Source: Sporosarcina luteola
GTDB lineage: Bacteria > Bacillota > Bacilli > Bacillales_A > Planococcaceae
DNA: 64,000 nucleotides
Assembly (NCBI RefSeq): GCF_023715245.1
Contig: NZ_JAMBNV010000001.1
Coordinates: 1,240,001 to 1,304,000, forward strand
Reading direction: 5' to 3'
Below the pieces are notes generated by a model, which saw only the letters and a program-made list of their open reading frames with translations, was not told the DNA's origin and did not search any database. The position numbers and the translations under genes were made by a program. Of this stretch, positions 1-8,622 are shown in pieces; positions within the stretch are counted from its first letter, which is position 1; the number at the start of each line of letters is the position of its first letter.

Positions 1-1
1 G

Positions 2-181
2 AAAAGTCCGATTGCGATGAAGGCAGCTCTACGCATGCTTCAATATACGAAAACAGACTCGTTCTACGAAGGGGTGAAAGCTGAGGCTGATTCATTCGGA
101 GAAGTTTTCGTCTCTGAGGATGCAAAAGAAGGCATTCAAGCATTCATTGAAAAAAGGGAACCACATTTCAAAGGGAATTAA
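2..181 (+). CDS. Enoyl-CoA hydratase, C-terminal fragment (cut by window edge)
   Basis: An open frame enters from the left edge and stops with TAA at 179-181, giving 59 residues that begin KSPIAMKAAL and end EPHFKGN. The alanine-rich helix followed by a short acidic stretch and a final basic-aromatic tail is typical of the C-terminus of enoyl-CoA hydratases (FadB/crotonase family), which hydrate trans-2-enoyl-CoA in fatty-acid beta-oxidation. It ends 22 bases before etfB; in Bacillus subtilis fadB also precedes etfB-etfA. The start and catalytic residues lie outside the window, so the call rests on the C-terminal pattern plus context. Confidence 0.75.
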   Translation, partial: KSPIAMKAALRMLQYTKTDSFYEGVKAEADSFGEVFVSEDAKEGIQAFIEKREPHFKGN

Positions 182-203
182 AAAAGCCAGGGAGGTCTGC
201 AAT

Positions 204-977
204 ATGAACATTTATGCATTGGTGAAACGGACATTTGACACGGAGGAAAGAATCGCTGTATCAAACGGTAAAATCGTTGAGGACGGTGCGGAATTCATCA
301 TCAATCCTTACGACGAATATGCAATTGAAGAAGCGATCCAAGTACGCGACGAACATGGCGGTGAAGTGACGGTCATCACGATCGGCGACGAAGAAGCCGA
401 AAAGCAGCTTCGTACGGCGTTGGCAATGGGTGCGGACAAAGCTGTCCTTATCAACACCGAAGATGATCTGGATGAGATGGACGAGTTCACGGCTGCTAAA
501 ATCATCGCAGAGTACTTGAAAGACAAAAATGCGGATCTGATCCTTGCGGGGAACGTCGCGATCGATGGCGGGTCCGGACAAGTCGGTCCACGTGTTGCGG
601 AATTACTGGGAATCAATTATGTAACGACAATTACAAACCTTGAAATCGATGGCACATCTGTAAAAATCATCCGTGACGTCGAAGGGGATTCCGAAACGAT
701 TGAAACTTCCTTGCCATTACTAGTCACAGCACAACAAGGTTTGAACGAACCTCGCTATCCTTCTTTACCAGGAATCATGAAGGCGAAGAAAAAGCCGCTA
801 GATGAACTGGAATTGGACGATCTGGACCTTGATGAGGACGACGTGGAAGCGAAGACGGAAACAGTCGAAATCTATCTTCCTCCTCAAAAAGCGGCGGGCC
901 GCGTCCTTGAGGGCGACTTGTCCGACCAAGTGAAAGAGCTTGTGGATCTTCTGAATAAAGAAGCAAAAGTGCTTTGA
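204..977 (+). CDS. etfB: Electron transfer flavoprotein beta subunit
   Basis: This 257-residue protein begins MNIYALVKRTFDTEERI, the usual EtfB start. I chose ATG 204 because GGAGGT lies at 191-196, although the frame stays open upstream. EtfB pairs with EtfA to form the soluble FAD/AMP heterodimer that takes electrons from acyl-CoA dehydrogenases and passes them to the respiratory chain. The beta-subunit pattern GNVAIDGGSGQVGPRVAELLG is visible in pieces around residues 115-135 (GSGQVGPRVAE). It sits between an enoyl-CoA hydratase and etfA, as in B. subtilis. A perfect hairpin begins seven bases before its last codon and includes the TGA stop. Confidence 0.95.
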   Translation: MNIYALVKRTFDTEERIAVSNGKIVEDGAEFIINPYDEYAIEEAIQVRDEHGGEVTVITIGDEEAEKQLRTALAMGADKAVLINTEDDLDEMDEFTAAKIIAEYLKDKNADLILAGNVAIDGGSGQVGPRVAELLGINYVTTITNLEIDGTSVKIIRDVEGDSETIETSLPLLVTAQQGLNEPRYPSLPGIMKAKKKPLDELELDDLDLDEDDVEAKTETVEIYLPPQKAAGRVLEGDLSDQVKELVDLLNKEAKVL

Positions 978-1004
978 TTTGATTCATCCGAATCAAATCA
1001 AAGC
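971..1004 (+). repeat. Perfect 14-bp hairpin over the etfB stop codon
   Basis: GCTTTGATTTGATT (971-984) and AATCAAATCAAAGC (991-1004) are exact reverse complements around a 6-base loop, and the etfB TGA (975-977) lies in the left arm. No T-run follows, so it is not a classical terminator. It could stabilise the etfB 3' end or set the etfB/etfA ratio. Confidence 0.75.
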
Positions 1005-1090
1005 GCCTCCGGCGGATGTCACGGATTTTTAAGGGTGGTTTTCGAGCACGCTCGAAAAAATCCGGACGCAATCACGCCAAGGCGTGATTG
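1004..1090. repeat. Nested inverted-repeat element between etfB and etfA
   Basis: This 87-base stretch is built from inverted repeats: GGATTTTT (1023-1030) with AAAAATCC (1056-1063), TTTTCGAG (1039-1046) with CTCGAAAA (1051-1058), and CAATCACGCC (1069-1078) with GGCGTGATTG (1081-1090). It is more GC-rich than neighbouring spacers and lies inside an operon. This is what is expected of a small dispersed, non-coding (MITE- or REP-like) element. Whether other copies exist elsewhere in the genome cannot be seen here. Confidence 0.55.
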
Positions 1091-1138
1091 ATTGTTGGAT
1101 TGATTGTTGAATTCATATTGTATTGGGAGGGACTCTAT

Positions 1139-2113
1139 ATGTCTAAGAAAGTAGTAGTACTTGGTGAAGCTCGTGAAGGAGCATTGCGTAATGTGTCATT
1201 CGAAGCGATTGCAGCTGCCAAAACGGTGGCGGGCGGCGGGGAAATCGTCGGCTTGCTATTTGGTGACGCAGTTCAATCATTAGGGGAAGAAATGATCAAA
1301 TACGGTGCGGATCGTGTTATCACTGTGGAGCATCCGCATTTGAAACATTATACATCAGACGGCTTCGGTCAGGCATTCACGGCGGTTTATGAGCAGGAAA
1401 AGCCAGACGCCATCGTATTCGGACATACGGCATTAGGGAAAGATCTATCTCCGAAGATTGCTAGTAAGCTAGCATCGGGTTTAATATCCGATGTAACTGC
1501 AATCGATGGGGAAGGCGATGACGCAGTTTTCATCCGTCCGATCTTTTCTGGTAAGGCATTTGAAAAGGTGAAGAACAAAGACGGTCTTCTTTTCATTACG
1601 GTCCGTCCAAACAACATTGAACCGCTTGCTAAAGATGAAAGCCGTTCGGGTGACGTCTCTTCTGTTTCTGTTGATATTACCAACCTACGCTCGGTCATTA
1701 GCGAAGTAGTCCGCAAGTCGACAGAAGGCGTCGATCTATCGGAAGCGAAAGTCGTCATAGCCGGCGGACGTGGTGTGAAAAGTGCAGAAGGCTTCGCACC
1801 ACTTGAAGAATTGGCACAATTGCTCGGTGGAGCGGTCGGTGCATCCCGTGGAGCATGTGATGCGGATTACTGCGACTACTCCTTGCAAATTGGGCAGACA
1901 GGTAAAGTCGTAACGCCTGACCTGTACATCGCAGCAGGAATTTCAGGCGCTATCCAGCATATGGCTGGAATGTCCAACTCAAAAGTGATTGTAGCTATTA
2001 ATAAAGACCCGGAAGCAAACATTTTTAAAGTAGCAGACTACGGCATCGTCGGAGACTTGTTCGAAGTCATCCCAATGATGATCGAAGAAATTAAGAAAAT
2101 CAAAACGAACTAA
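1139..2113 (+). CDS. etfA: Electron transfer flavoprotein alpha subunit
   Basis: 324 residues starting [17 protein letters not shown] 1139 is preceded by GGGAGG at 1125-1130; the frame opens further upstream in low-complexity TTGATTG repeats that do not look coding. EtfA binds FAD in its C-terminal half. The family signature [13 protein letters not shown] is at about residues 262-274, and the FAD-domain stretch [10 protein letters not shown] at about 205-214. It partners EtfB in beta-oxidation electron transfer. The 161-base gap from etfB is long for this pair and filled by hairpins. A terminator follows. Confidence 0.96.
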   Translation: MSKKVVVLGEAREGALRNVSFEAIAAAKTVAGGGEIVGLLFGDAVQSLGEEMIKYGADRVITVEHPHLKHYTSDGFGQAFTAVYEQEKPDAIVFGHTALGKDLSPKIASKLASGLISDVTAIDGEGDDAVFIRPIFSGKAFEKVKNKDGLLFITVRPNNIEPLAKDESRSGDVSSVSVDITNLRSVISEVVRKSTEGVDLSEAKVVIAGGRGVKSAEGFAPLEELAQLLGGAVGASRGACDADYCDYSLQIGQTGKVVTPDLYIAAGISGAIQHMAGMSNSKVIVAINKDPEANIFKVADYGIVGDLFEVIPMMIEEIKKIKTN

Positions 2114-2122
2114 CTTTACGTG

Positions 2123-2147
2123 GCTCCTGCTAACACAGGAGTCTTTT
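2123..2147 (+). terminator. Terminator after etfA
   Basis: CTCCTG (2124-2129) and CAGGAG (2136-2141) form a short stem followed by TCTTTTAT. Confidence 0.65.
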
Positions 2148-2185
2148 ATATGTGAAGCAGATGTTTAGCCCGTCACTATCCCCCG

Positions 2186-2194
2186 TGATATAAT
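2186..2194 (+). promoter_or_regulatory. Extended -10 promoter of trxA
   Basis: TG-A-TATAAT at 2186-2194 is a perfect extended -10. No good -35 lies 17 bases upstream, which is tolerated with extended -10 elements. It is 40 bases before the trxA start. Confidence 0.65.
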
Positions 2195-2233
2195 GCAGTC
2201 ATAGTTGGATTTACTAAAGGAGGAAATAATTAA

Positions 2234-2548
2234 ATGGCTATTGTTCATGCGACTGACCAAGACTTTAAAGACCAAACTAAAGACGGACTTGTACTTGTTG
2301 ACTTCTGGGCAACATGGTGCGGACCTTGTAAAATGATTGCTCCAGTATTGGAAGAACTCGACGGTGATCTAAACGGTAAAGCGAAAATCGTTAAAGTAGA
2401 CGTTGACGAAAACCAAGCAACTGCCGGCGAATACGGCATCATGTCAATCCCGACACTTGTCCTCTTTAAAGACGGGGAAATTGTCGACAAAGTTGTCGGT
2501 TTCCAACCGAAAGAACAACTTGCTGAACTGATTGAAAAACACGCGTAA
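2234..2548 (+). CDS. trxA: Thioredoxin
   Basis: A 104-residue cytoplasmic disulfide reductase with the redox motif WCGPCK at residues 28-33 and the cis-proline segment SIPTLVLF in the second half. It is reduced by thioredoxin reductase and serves ribonucleotide reductase, methionine sulfoxide reductase and other targets. The length matches the family exactly. AAAGGAGG at 2217-2224 sets the ATG. It has its own promoter and terminator, so it is monocistronic, between etfA and uvrC as in B. subtilis. Confidence 0.98.
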   Translation: MAIVHATDQDFKDQTKDGLVLVDFWATWCGPCKMIAPVLEELDGDLNGKAKIVKVDVDENQATAGEYGIMSIPTLVLFKDGEIVDKVVGFQPKEQLAELIEKHA

Positions 2549-2560
2549 TGGATTACTTGA

Positions 2561-2594
2561 AAACCGGGAACCTTCATTGGAACCCGGTTTTTTT
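2561..2594 (+). terminator. Terminator after trxA
   Basis: AAACCGGG (2561-2568) pairs with CCCGGTTT (2583-2590) and a T-run follows. Confidence 0.9.
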
Positions 2595-2608
2595 GGTAGG
2601 TGAGAATG

Positions 2609-4387
2609 ATGAAAGAACAAATAGAGCATAAACTGTCCCTGCTGCCGGACTTGCCCGGCTGCTACTTGATGAAGGACCGTCAAGGCACGATCATTTACGT
2701 TGGCAAGGCAAAAATACTGAAAAATAGGGTCCGCAGTTATTTCACAGGATCCCATGATGCGAAAACACAGCGCCTCGTGGGGGAAATCGAGGACTTTGAA
2801 TATATCGTTACGACATCTGATATCGAGGCGCTCATTCTTGAGCTGAACCTTATAAAACAGTATGACCCGAAATACAATATCATGCTGAAGGACGACAAGA
2901 CGTACCCTTATCTGAAAATCACCTCTGAGCGGCATCCTAAACTGATTGTAACGAGACAACTTAAAAAGGATAAAGGAAAGTATTTCGGTCCCTATCCGAA
3001 TGCCACGGCGGCGCATGAAACGAAGAAGTTGTTGGATCGTTTGTATCCATACCGCAAATGCCACCAGCTGCCCGACCGGGTCTGTCTGTACTATCATTTG
3101 GGCCAATGTCTCGCTCCATGCGTGAATGAAATCGAGCAGGAAACTTATAAGGAAATGGTGGATGACATAAGCCGTTTCCTGAATGGTGGCTATAAGAGCG
3201 TGAAGAAAGAGCTGACGGAGAAAATGTCCGCAGCTGCAGAGAATCTGGAATTCGAGCGAGCTAAAGAATACCGGGACCAAATTGTCAATATCGAAGCGGT
3301 CATGGAGAAACAGACGATGATGATGAATGACTTCACTGACCGTGACGTATTCGGCTATGCGGTTGAAAAGGGATGGATGTGCGTCCAAGTATTCTTCGTA
3401 CGGCAAGGAAAATTGATTGAGAGGGATGTTTCCATTTTCCCTTTATATCAGGACCCTGAGGAAGAGATGTTGACGTTCATTGGTCAGTTTTACGGTAAAA
3501 CCGGCCACCTTCTGCCGAAGGAAATATTACTTCCGGAAGGGATCGACCAGGAAATCGTTCAGCAACTATTGAACGTGAATGTATTCATCCCGCAGCGTGG
3601 GAAGAAAAAGGATCTTGTGAAATTATCGAATAAAAACGCTGAGATTTCTTTACGTGAAAAATTCCAACTCATCGAACGTCAAGAGCAAAGAACGATCGGC
3701 GCTTGTGAAGATCTCGGAGAGGCGATGAGGATTTCTACCCCTTTGCGGATCGAAGCGTTTGACAACTCCCATACTGGAGGTGTCGATCCTGTCTCCGCCA
3801 TGGTTTCATTCATCGACGGGAGACCGAACCGCAAAGATTATAGGAAATACAAAACGAAGACAGCGGCAGCCCATGACGATTATGGAGCAATGCGGGAAGT
3901 GATCAGAAGACGGTACGTTAGGGTATTAAGAGATAATCTGCCCTTGCCGGATTTGATCATCATTGATGGCGGGAAAGGTCAGATGGAAATCGCCCGTGAA
4001 GTGGTCGAAGATGAACTTGGATTGTCCATTCCAATTGCTGGTCTCGCTAAGGATGACAAGCACCAGACCGCCCAACTGCTGTATGGGAATCCAGCGGAGG
4101 TCGTTCCGTTGAAACGGACGAGTGAAGCATTTTATCTGCTTCAGCGAATACAGGATGAAGTGCATCGGTTCGTCATAACATTCCACAGGAAACGCAGGGA
4201 TACCAATTCCTTGACCTCTGTTTTAGATGGATTGCCCGGGGTGGGACCTAAGCGGAAACAGCAGCTGCTGAAGCATTTCGGTTCTGTTAAAAAAATACGG
4301 GAAGCCTCTGCCGCAGAGTTGAACGAGGCAGGTCTCCCGATGAAGGTTGCCGAATCGGTGATGGAATATTTCAAAGAGGAAAAATGA
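2609..4387 (+). CDS. uvrC: UvrABC excinuclease subunit C
   Basis: A 592-residue nucleotide-excision-repair nuclease. The N-terminal GIY-YIG domain (3' incision) shows [10 protein letters not shown] and IIYVGKAK within the first 40 residues. A UVR motif for UvrB contact lies around residues 200-230 ([15 protein letters not shown]), followed by the RNase H-like domain for 5' incision ([10 protein letters not shown]) and tandem helix-hairpin-helix motifs at the end ([14 protein letters not shown]). ATG 2609 is preferred because AGGTG at 2598-2602 is 6-7 bases upstream; GTG 2600 and ATG 2606 are in frame. In B. subtilis an aspartokinase gene (lysC) follows uvrC; it is absent here. Confidence 0.97.
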   Translation: MKEQIEHKLSLLPDLPGCYLMKDRQGTIIYVGKAKILKNRVRSYFTGSHDAKTQRLVGEIEDFEYIVTTSDIEALILELNLIKQYDPKYNIMLKDDKTYPYLKITSERHPKLIVTRQLKKDKGKYFGPYPNATAAHETKKLLDRLYPYRKCHQLPDRVCLYYHLGQCLAPCVNEIEQETYKEMVDDISRFLNGGYKSVKKELTEKMSAAAENLEFERAKEYRDQIVNIEAVMEKQTMMMNDFTDRDVFGYAVEKGWMCVQVFFVRQGKLIERDVSIFPLYQDPEEEMLTFIGQFYGKTGHLLPKEILLPEGIDQEIVQQLLNVNVFIPQRGKKKDLVKLSNKNAEISLREKFQLIERQEQRTIGACEDLGEAMRISTPLRIEAFDNSHTGGVDPVSAMVSFIDGRPNRKDYRKYKTKTAAAHDDYGAMREVIRRRYVRVLRDNLPLPDLIIIDGGKGQMEIAREVVEDELGLSIPIAGLAKDDKHQTAQLLYGNPAEVVPLKRTSEAFYLLQRIQDEVHRFVITFHRKRRDTNSLTSVLDGLPGVGPKRKQQLLKHFGSVKKIREASAAELNEAGLPMKVAESVMEYFKEEK

Positions 4388-4392
4388 AAAGG

Positions 4393-4424
4393 GCTCTCAT
4401 CAATTGCTGATGAGAGCTTTTTTT
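4393..4424 (+). terminator. Terminator after uvrC
   Basis: GCTCTCATCA (4393-4402) and TGATGAGAGC (4408-4417) form a perfect 10-bp stem followed by seven T. Confidence 0.93.
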
Positions 4425-4480
4425 GCAGTTTATCAATCATGCTGCCCCAACAATTGAAGGATAGTGATGTGCGGGACAAG

Positions 4481-4897
4481 TCATACTTGTGTCTTCAAGT
4501 CCCATTTCACAAGGAATCGAACATGATTCTCTCTCGGGAATTTTTCTCCATAGCATTCGGTGAGTAAGCCATTCAGCTTCTGGAACTGTTCTGCAATGAA
4601 GCCGGCTTCTAGATTATAAGATCTGTTTTTCAGCAAAGTTGTGTCGCTTTGCTCGAGTACGAATAAAGCTTCATCCTTTGCTGTTTTGCCTTCGTGAGGG
4701 ACAAGTGGACCCCAACCGGCTTCCCGGAAGAAATCCGGCAGCTCGTCGATCGAAAAAATAGGGAACTTTCTAGCTATCTCTTTCCCGGACCAGTAAAGAA
4801 TCTCATCTTCATGGTTGCCTAATATGTTCGGAAGCACATGGTCCCTTATGATTTCATATCCTAATCGGGTTGGAGTTTCATAGGTTTGTTTAGTCAA
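4481..4897 (-). CDS. yslB: YslB-family protein (DUF2507)
   Basis: 138 residues on the minus strand, starting MTKQTYETPTRLGYEIIRDHVLP. The sequence pattern (ILYWSGKEIARKFP, GWGPL near residue 65) matches the YslB/DUF2507 family, whose molecular role is not established; the fold is related to V4R/PAS-like ligand domains. It sits between uvrC and sdhC, as in B. subtilis, convergent with uvrC and divergent from sdhC. GGACTGCATG-type spacing upstream offers only a moderate ribosome site. The call rests on motif plus synteny. Confidence 0.85.
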   Translation of the reverse strand: MTKQTYETPTRLGYEIIRDHVLPNILGNHEDEILYWSGKEIARKFPIFSIDELPDFFREAGWGPLVPHEGKTAKDEALFVLEQSDTTLLKNRSYNLEAGFIAEQFQKLNGLLTECYGEKFPRENHVRFLVKWDLKTQV

Positions 4898-4975
4898 CGA
4901 TCATGCAGTCCTTTCGGTGGGGTCGGATTATGTATTGAACTTTTTTGACAATTGTCTGGAAAAGCCTCCATCACC

Positions 4976-5004
4976 TTGACCTCCTCAAAAGTGAGGAGTA
5001 CAAT
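4976..5004 (+). promoter_or_regulatory. sdhCAB promoter with a dyad in its spacer
   Basis: TTGACC (4976-4981), a 17-base spacer, then TACAAT (4999-5004) is a near-consensus sigma-A promoter. CTCCTC (4981-4986) and GAGGAG (4993-4998) fill both ends of the spacer as an inverted repeat, a position where a repressor would block RNA polymerase. The 110-base leader downstream carries no obvious terminator. Confidence 0.75.
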
Positions 5005-5115
5005 GAACATGTTATCATATTGTACCATTAAGAGGCATGCCGTCAACGTCTATCATTTGTACAAACAGTGACGACGCTTTTCGGATATATCTCTTAAAAA
5101 GGGAGGGTAAAAGAC

Positions 5116-5727
5116 TTGTCGAGAGAATCAGATTTTTACTTGCGCCGACTGCATTCATTGCTCGGAGTTATTCCGGTTGGGTTGTTCCTCGCTCAACACT
5201 TGGTCATCAACCATTTTGCAACGCGCGGTGAAGAAGCGTTCAATAACGCATCCAATTTCATGGGGAGCTTGCCGTTCGTCCTGTTCTTGGAATGGTTCAT
5301 TATCTATATTCCGTTAATGTTCCATGCGTTTTATGGTGTGTACATAGCTTTCACTGCGAAAAATAATGTTCAGCGCTACGGTACATTCCGTAACTGGATG
5401 TTCATGTTGCAACGTGTAACAGGCGTTTTCCTAGTCATTTTCATAGCGTGGCATATCTATGAAACGAGAATCCAAAAAGCACTTGGGGCAGAAGTGAACT
5501 TCAACATGATGGAAGAGATCCTTTCTAATCCATTCATGCTTGCGTTCTATATTGCAGGTGTTTTGGCAGCGACATTCCACTTGGCAAATGGCCTATGGTC
5601 GTTCGCAGTTACGTGGGGGATTGCACAATCGCCACGCTCGCAAAAAATCGTTTCTTACATTACTATCGTAGCATTCTTAGTTCTTTCCGTAATAGGCGTA
5701 CAAGCTTTATTGGCATTCGTTGTCTAA
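5116..5727 (+). CDS. sdhC: Succinate dehydrogenase cytochrome b558 subunit
   Basis: This 203-residue membrane anchor has five hydrophobic segments and conserved histidines that ligate two haems (RRLHSLLG, AQHLVINH, MFHAFYG, AWHIYE, FHLANG). It anchors SdhAB and transfers electrons to menaquinone in the cytoplasmic membrane. TTG 5116 is the start: AAAGGGAGGG lies just upstream, and the protein then begins MSRESDFYLRRLHS, as in the B. subtilis protein (202 residues). First gene of the sdhCAB operon. Confidence 0.96.
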   Translation: MSRESDFYLRRLHSLLGVIPVGLFLAQHLVINHFATRGEEAFNNASNFMGSLPFVLFLEWFIIYIPLMFHAFYGVYIAFTAKNNVQRYGTFRNWMFMLQRVTGVFLVIFIAWHIYETRIQKALGAEVNFNMMEEILSNPFMLAFYIAGVLAATFHLANGLWSFAVTWGIAQSPRSQKIVSYITIVAFLVLSVIGVQALLAFVV

Positions 5728-5782
5728 TACAATCTAGTTCCTGAATTACAAGTATATGTAAAATTTGAGGAGTGAAACAATA

Positions 5783-7537
5783 ATGGCAAAAGGCAGATTG
5801 ATTGTCGTCGGTGGCGGACTTGCCGGCTTGATGGCAACTATCAAAGCTGCGGAAGAAGGGGTCGGGGTAGACCTGTTCTCACTCGTTCCGGTAAAACGCT
5901 CCCACTCCGTTTGTGCGCAAGGCGGCATCAACGGCGCAGTGAATACGAAAGGTGAGGGCGACTCGCCTGCAATCCACTTTGATGACACTGTTTATGGCGG
6001 GGACTTCCTAGCGAACCAACCTCCCGTTAAAGCAATGGCGGAGGCGGCTCCTGGGATCATCCACTTGATGGACCGGATGGGTGTCATGTTCAACCGCACA
6101 CCTGAAGGATTATTGGATTTCCGTCGTTTTGGCGGTACGTTGCATCACCGTACAGCATTTGCTGGCGCTACGACTGGCCAACAACTTCTATATGCATTGG
6201 ACGAACAAGTTCGCCGTCATGAGGTGGCGGGTCTTGTTCAGAAGTATGAGCACTGGGAATTCCTTGGCGTCATCATGGATGAAGAAGGAATTTGCCGTGG
6301 GATCAAAGCACAGAACATGCAGTCCATGGAAATTAAGGCGTTCCCTGGAGACGCGGTCATTATGGCGACTGGCGGACCTGGAATCATCTTCGGTAAATCG
6401 ACTAACTCAGTAATCAATACAGGTTCCGCAGCTTCGATAGTGTATCAACAAGGGGCTAAATATGCGAATGGTGAATTTATCCAAATTCATCCTACTGCAA
6501 TCCCGGGAGACGACAAACTACGTCTTATGAGTGAATCTGCTCGTGGTGAAGGCGGCCGTATTTGGACATATAAAGATGGTAAGCCATGGTACTTCCTTGA
6601 AGAGAAATATCCGGATTACGGAAACTTGGTACCACGTGATATTGCGACACGTGAAATTTTTGATGTCTGCGTAAATCAGAAATTGGGAATTAACGGGGAG
6701 AACATGGTATACCTTGACCTTTCCCACAAAGATCCGAAAGAGCTTGATATCAAACTGGGCGGCATCATTGAAATCTATGAAAAATTCACTGGTGATGATC
6801 CTCGCAAATTGCCAATGAAAATCTTCCCTGCGGTCCATTACTCAATGGGCGGACTTTGGGTCGATTACGAGCAGCAGACGAATATTCCTGGTCTGTTTGC
6901 AGCTGGCGAATGTGATTACTCCCAGCACGGTGCGAACCGCCTTGGAGCGAACTCCTTGCTATCTGCCATCTATGGCGGAATGGTTGCAGGTCCGGAAGCG
7001 GTCAAGTATATGCGCGGCGTAAAACGCACTGCTGATGAGCTTCCTTCCACATTGTTTGAATCTGCTGTGAAAGAAGAACAGCAAAAATGGGACGATACGT
7101 TAAAGTTGGATGGCAACGAGAATGCATATATTCTGCATAGGGAACTCGGCGAAATCATGACAGATAACGTAACGGTTGTCCGATATAATGATAAATTGCA
7201 AGAAACGGACTACAAGATCCAAGAGCTTCTTGAGCGCTACGAAAACATCAATATTGTGGATACGCAACAATGGTCAAACCAAGGCGCGACATTTACTCGC
7301 CAGTTGAAAAACATGCTATACTTGGCACGAGTCATCACTTTGGGAGCGCTAAATCGTAATGAGAGCCGTGGTGCACATTACAAACCGGACTTCCCGAACC
7401 GTGACGACGAAAACTTCTTGAAAACGACGATTGCAGAATTCGACGGGAAATCTGCGCCGATCCTTTCTTATGAAGAAGTGGATGTATCCTTTATTCCGCC
7501 GCGTAAACGTGACTATTCAGCGAAGAAAGGAGATTGA
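5783..7537 (+). CDS. sdhA: Succinate dehydrogenase flavoprotein subunit
   Basis: A 584-residue FAD enzyme oxidising succinate to fumarate in the TCA cycle. The dinucleotide fold GGGLAG is at residues 10-15, and the SHSVCAQGG segment near residue 40 carries the histidine that binds FAD covalently in this family. HPTAIPG and the SESARGEGG active-site loop lie in the middle, and a basic tail ends the protein. ATG 5783 follows GAGGAGTG. It lies 55 bases after sdhC and its stop overlaps the sdhB ribosome site region. Confidence 0.97.
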   Translation: MAKGRLIVVGGGLAGLMATIKAAEEGVGVDLFSLVPVKRSHSVCAQGGINGAVNTKGEGDSPAIHFDDTVYGGDFLANQPPVKAMAEAAPGIIHLMDRMGVMFNRTPEGLLDFRRFGGTLHHRTAFAGATTGQQLLYALDEQVRRHEVAGLVQKYEHWEFLGVIMDEEGICRGIKAQNMQSMEIKAFPGDAVIMATGGPGIIFGKSTNSVINTGSAASIVYQQGAKYANGEFIQIHPTAIPGDDKLRLMSESARGEGGRIWTYKDGKPWYFLEEKYPDYGNLVPRDIATREIFDVCVNQKLGINGENMVYLDLSHKDPKELDIKLGGIIEIYEKFTGDDPRKLPMKIFPAVHYSMGGLWVDYEQQTNIPGLFAAGECDYSQHGANRLGANSLLSAIYGGMVAGPEAVKYMRGVKRTADELPSTLFESAVKEEQQKWDDTLKLDGNENAYILHRELGEIMTDNVTVVRYNDKLQETDYKIQELLERYENINIVDTQQWSNQGATFTRQLKNMLYLARVITLGALNRNESRGAHYKPDFPNRDDENFLKTTIAEFDGKSAPILSYEEVDVSFIPPRKRDYSAKKGD

Positions 7538-7542
7538 CATTA

Positions 7543-8343
7543 GTGACTGAGCAAACAACAGCTGTCCTTGAACAGCCAACTGCAGGAAAAACGGTCAAAT
7601 TTGAAATTCAGCGACAAGATACTCCTGATTCAAAACCATATATGGAAAGCTTTGAAATCCCATACAGACCGAATATGAACGTCATTTCCGCCCTCATGGA
7701 GATTCGTCGTAACCCGGTGAATGCCGACGGGAAGAAGACGACACCAATCAACTGGGACATGAACTGCCTTGAAGAAGTTTGCGGCGCATGTTCAATGGTG
7801 ATCAACGGACGCCCTCGCCAATCCTGTACAGCTTTGGTCGATCAGCTTACACAGCCGATCCGCCTAGAGCCGATGAGAACATTCCCGGTTGTGCGTGACC
7901 TTGTTGTTGACCGTGAATTCATGTTTGATTCCCTTAAACGAATTAAAGCCTGGATCCCGATCGACGGAACATACGATTTAGGCGAAGGTCCTCGTATGCC
8001 TGAACGTAAACGCCAATGGGCTTACGAATTGTCCAAATGTATGACATGCGGTGTCTGCCTAGAGGCTTGCCCGAACGTCAACGACAAAACGAACTTCATC
8101 GGACCTGCGCTATTGTCCCAAGTCCGTCTTTTCAACTCACATCCAACTGGTGCGATGAACAAAGACGAGCGCCTGGAAACAATTATGTCCGACGGAGGAA
8201 TCGGCGAATGCGGTAACTCGCAAAACTGTGTCGTCGCATGTCCGAAAGGAATTCCTTTGACGACTTCCATCGCTGCGATGAACCGTGCAACAACAGTACA
8301 AATGTTCAAAAACTTCTTCGGAAGTGACCATATGGTTGACTGA
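7543..8343 (+). CDS. sdhB: Succinate dehydrogenase iron-sulfur subunit
   Basis: A 266-residue protein with the 2Fe-2S cysteines (CLEEVCGAC then a fourth Cys, about residues 77-98) and the two C-terminal clusters CMTCGVCLEACPN and CGNSQNCVVACPKG. It relays electrons from FAD in SdhA to haem in SdhC. GTG 7543 is chosen because AAAGGAG (7527-7533) is nine bases upstream; TTG 7534 is in frame but overlaps that site. It is followed by a strong terminator, closing the operon. Confidence 0.96.
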   Translation: MTEQTTAVLEQPTAGKTVKFEIQRQDTPDSKPYMESFEIPYRPNMNVISALMEIRRNPVNADGKKTTPINWDMNCLEEVCGACSMVINGRPRQSCTALVDQLTQPIRLEPMRTFPVVRDLVVDREFMFDSLKRIKAWIPIDGTYDLGEGPRMPERKRQWAYELSKCMTCGVCLEACPNVNDKTNFIGPALLSQVRLFNSHPTGAMNKDERLETIMSDGGIGECGNSQNCVVACPKGIPLTTSIAAMNRATTVQMFKNFFGSDHMVD

Positions 8344-8359
8344 TTTCAATCGATTAAAA

Positions 8360-8406
8360 GAACTGTCCGGAAAGTCGAAACTGACTTTCTGTGACAGTTC
8401 TTTTTT
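8360..8406 (+). terminator. Terminator of the sdh operon
   Basis: GAACTGTC (8360-8367) pairs with GACAGTTC (8393-8400), with inner pairing AAAGTC/GACTTT, then six T. Confidence 0.92.
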
Positions 8407-8422
8407 GTCATAAAGTACTCTC

Positions 8423-8517
8423 GCGTCCAAACCGGCCAACTGCGCGTCCAAACCGAGGCATTCCGCGTCCAAAGCAGCCGCCTGAGCGTCCAAACCGGTC
8501 TATCGTACGTCGAAAGC
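8423..8517. repeat. Five-unit tandem array, exact 21-bp period
   Basis: Units start at 8423, 8444, 8465, 8486 and 8507. The first 9-12 bases are conserved (GCGTCCAAACCG, with GCGTCCAAAGCA and ACGTCGAAAGCC as variants) and the remaining nine bases differ between units. The array lies directly after the sdh terminator and before the next promoter. No coding frame explains it. Confidence 0.85.
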
Positions 8518-8549
8518 CAGCTGTATGAAATTGAAAAACCGGTATTCTA

Positions 8550-8578
8550 TTGGCTGTTTACACTCTATTTGCTATAAT
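8550..8578 (+). promoter_or_regulatory. Promoter of the ysmA-like thioesterase gene
   Basis: TTGGCT (8550-8555), 17 bases, TATAAT (8573-8578): a perfect -10 and a fair -35. Confidence 0.75.
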
Positions 8579-8583
8579 AAAAG

Positions 8584-8601
8584 AATGAATGTTCATTCAT
8601 T
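8584..8601. promoter_or_regulatory. Palindromic operator at the transcription start
   Basis: AATGAATG-TT-CATTCATT is a perfect 8+8 dyad starting six bases after the -10. The TGAAT/ATTCA core and placement resemble operators of TetR-family fatty-acid regulators such as Bacillus FadR, although the half-site spacing differs from the FadR consensus. A repressor bound here would block initiation. Confidence 0.65.
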
Positions 8602-8622
8602 TTTATAAAGGGAGTGGGATTG

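Noticed and set aside
2444..3406. A 320-codon open frame on the minus strand across uvrC
   Set aside because: It lies wholly opposite trxA and uvrC coding sequence, has no ribosome site and a composition typical of an antisense shadow.
4976..5004. CcpC or cre operator at the sdh promoter
   Set aside because: The dyad CTCCTC/GAGGAG matches neither ATAA-N7-TTAT nor the cre consensus.
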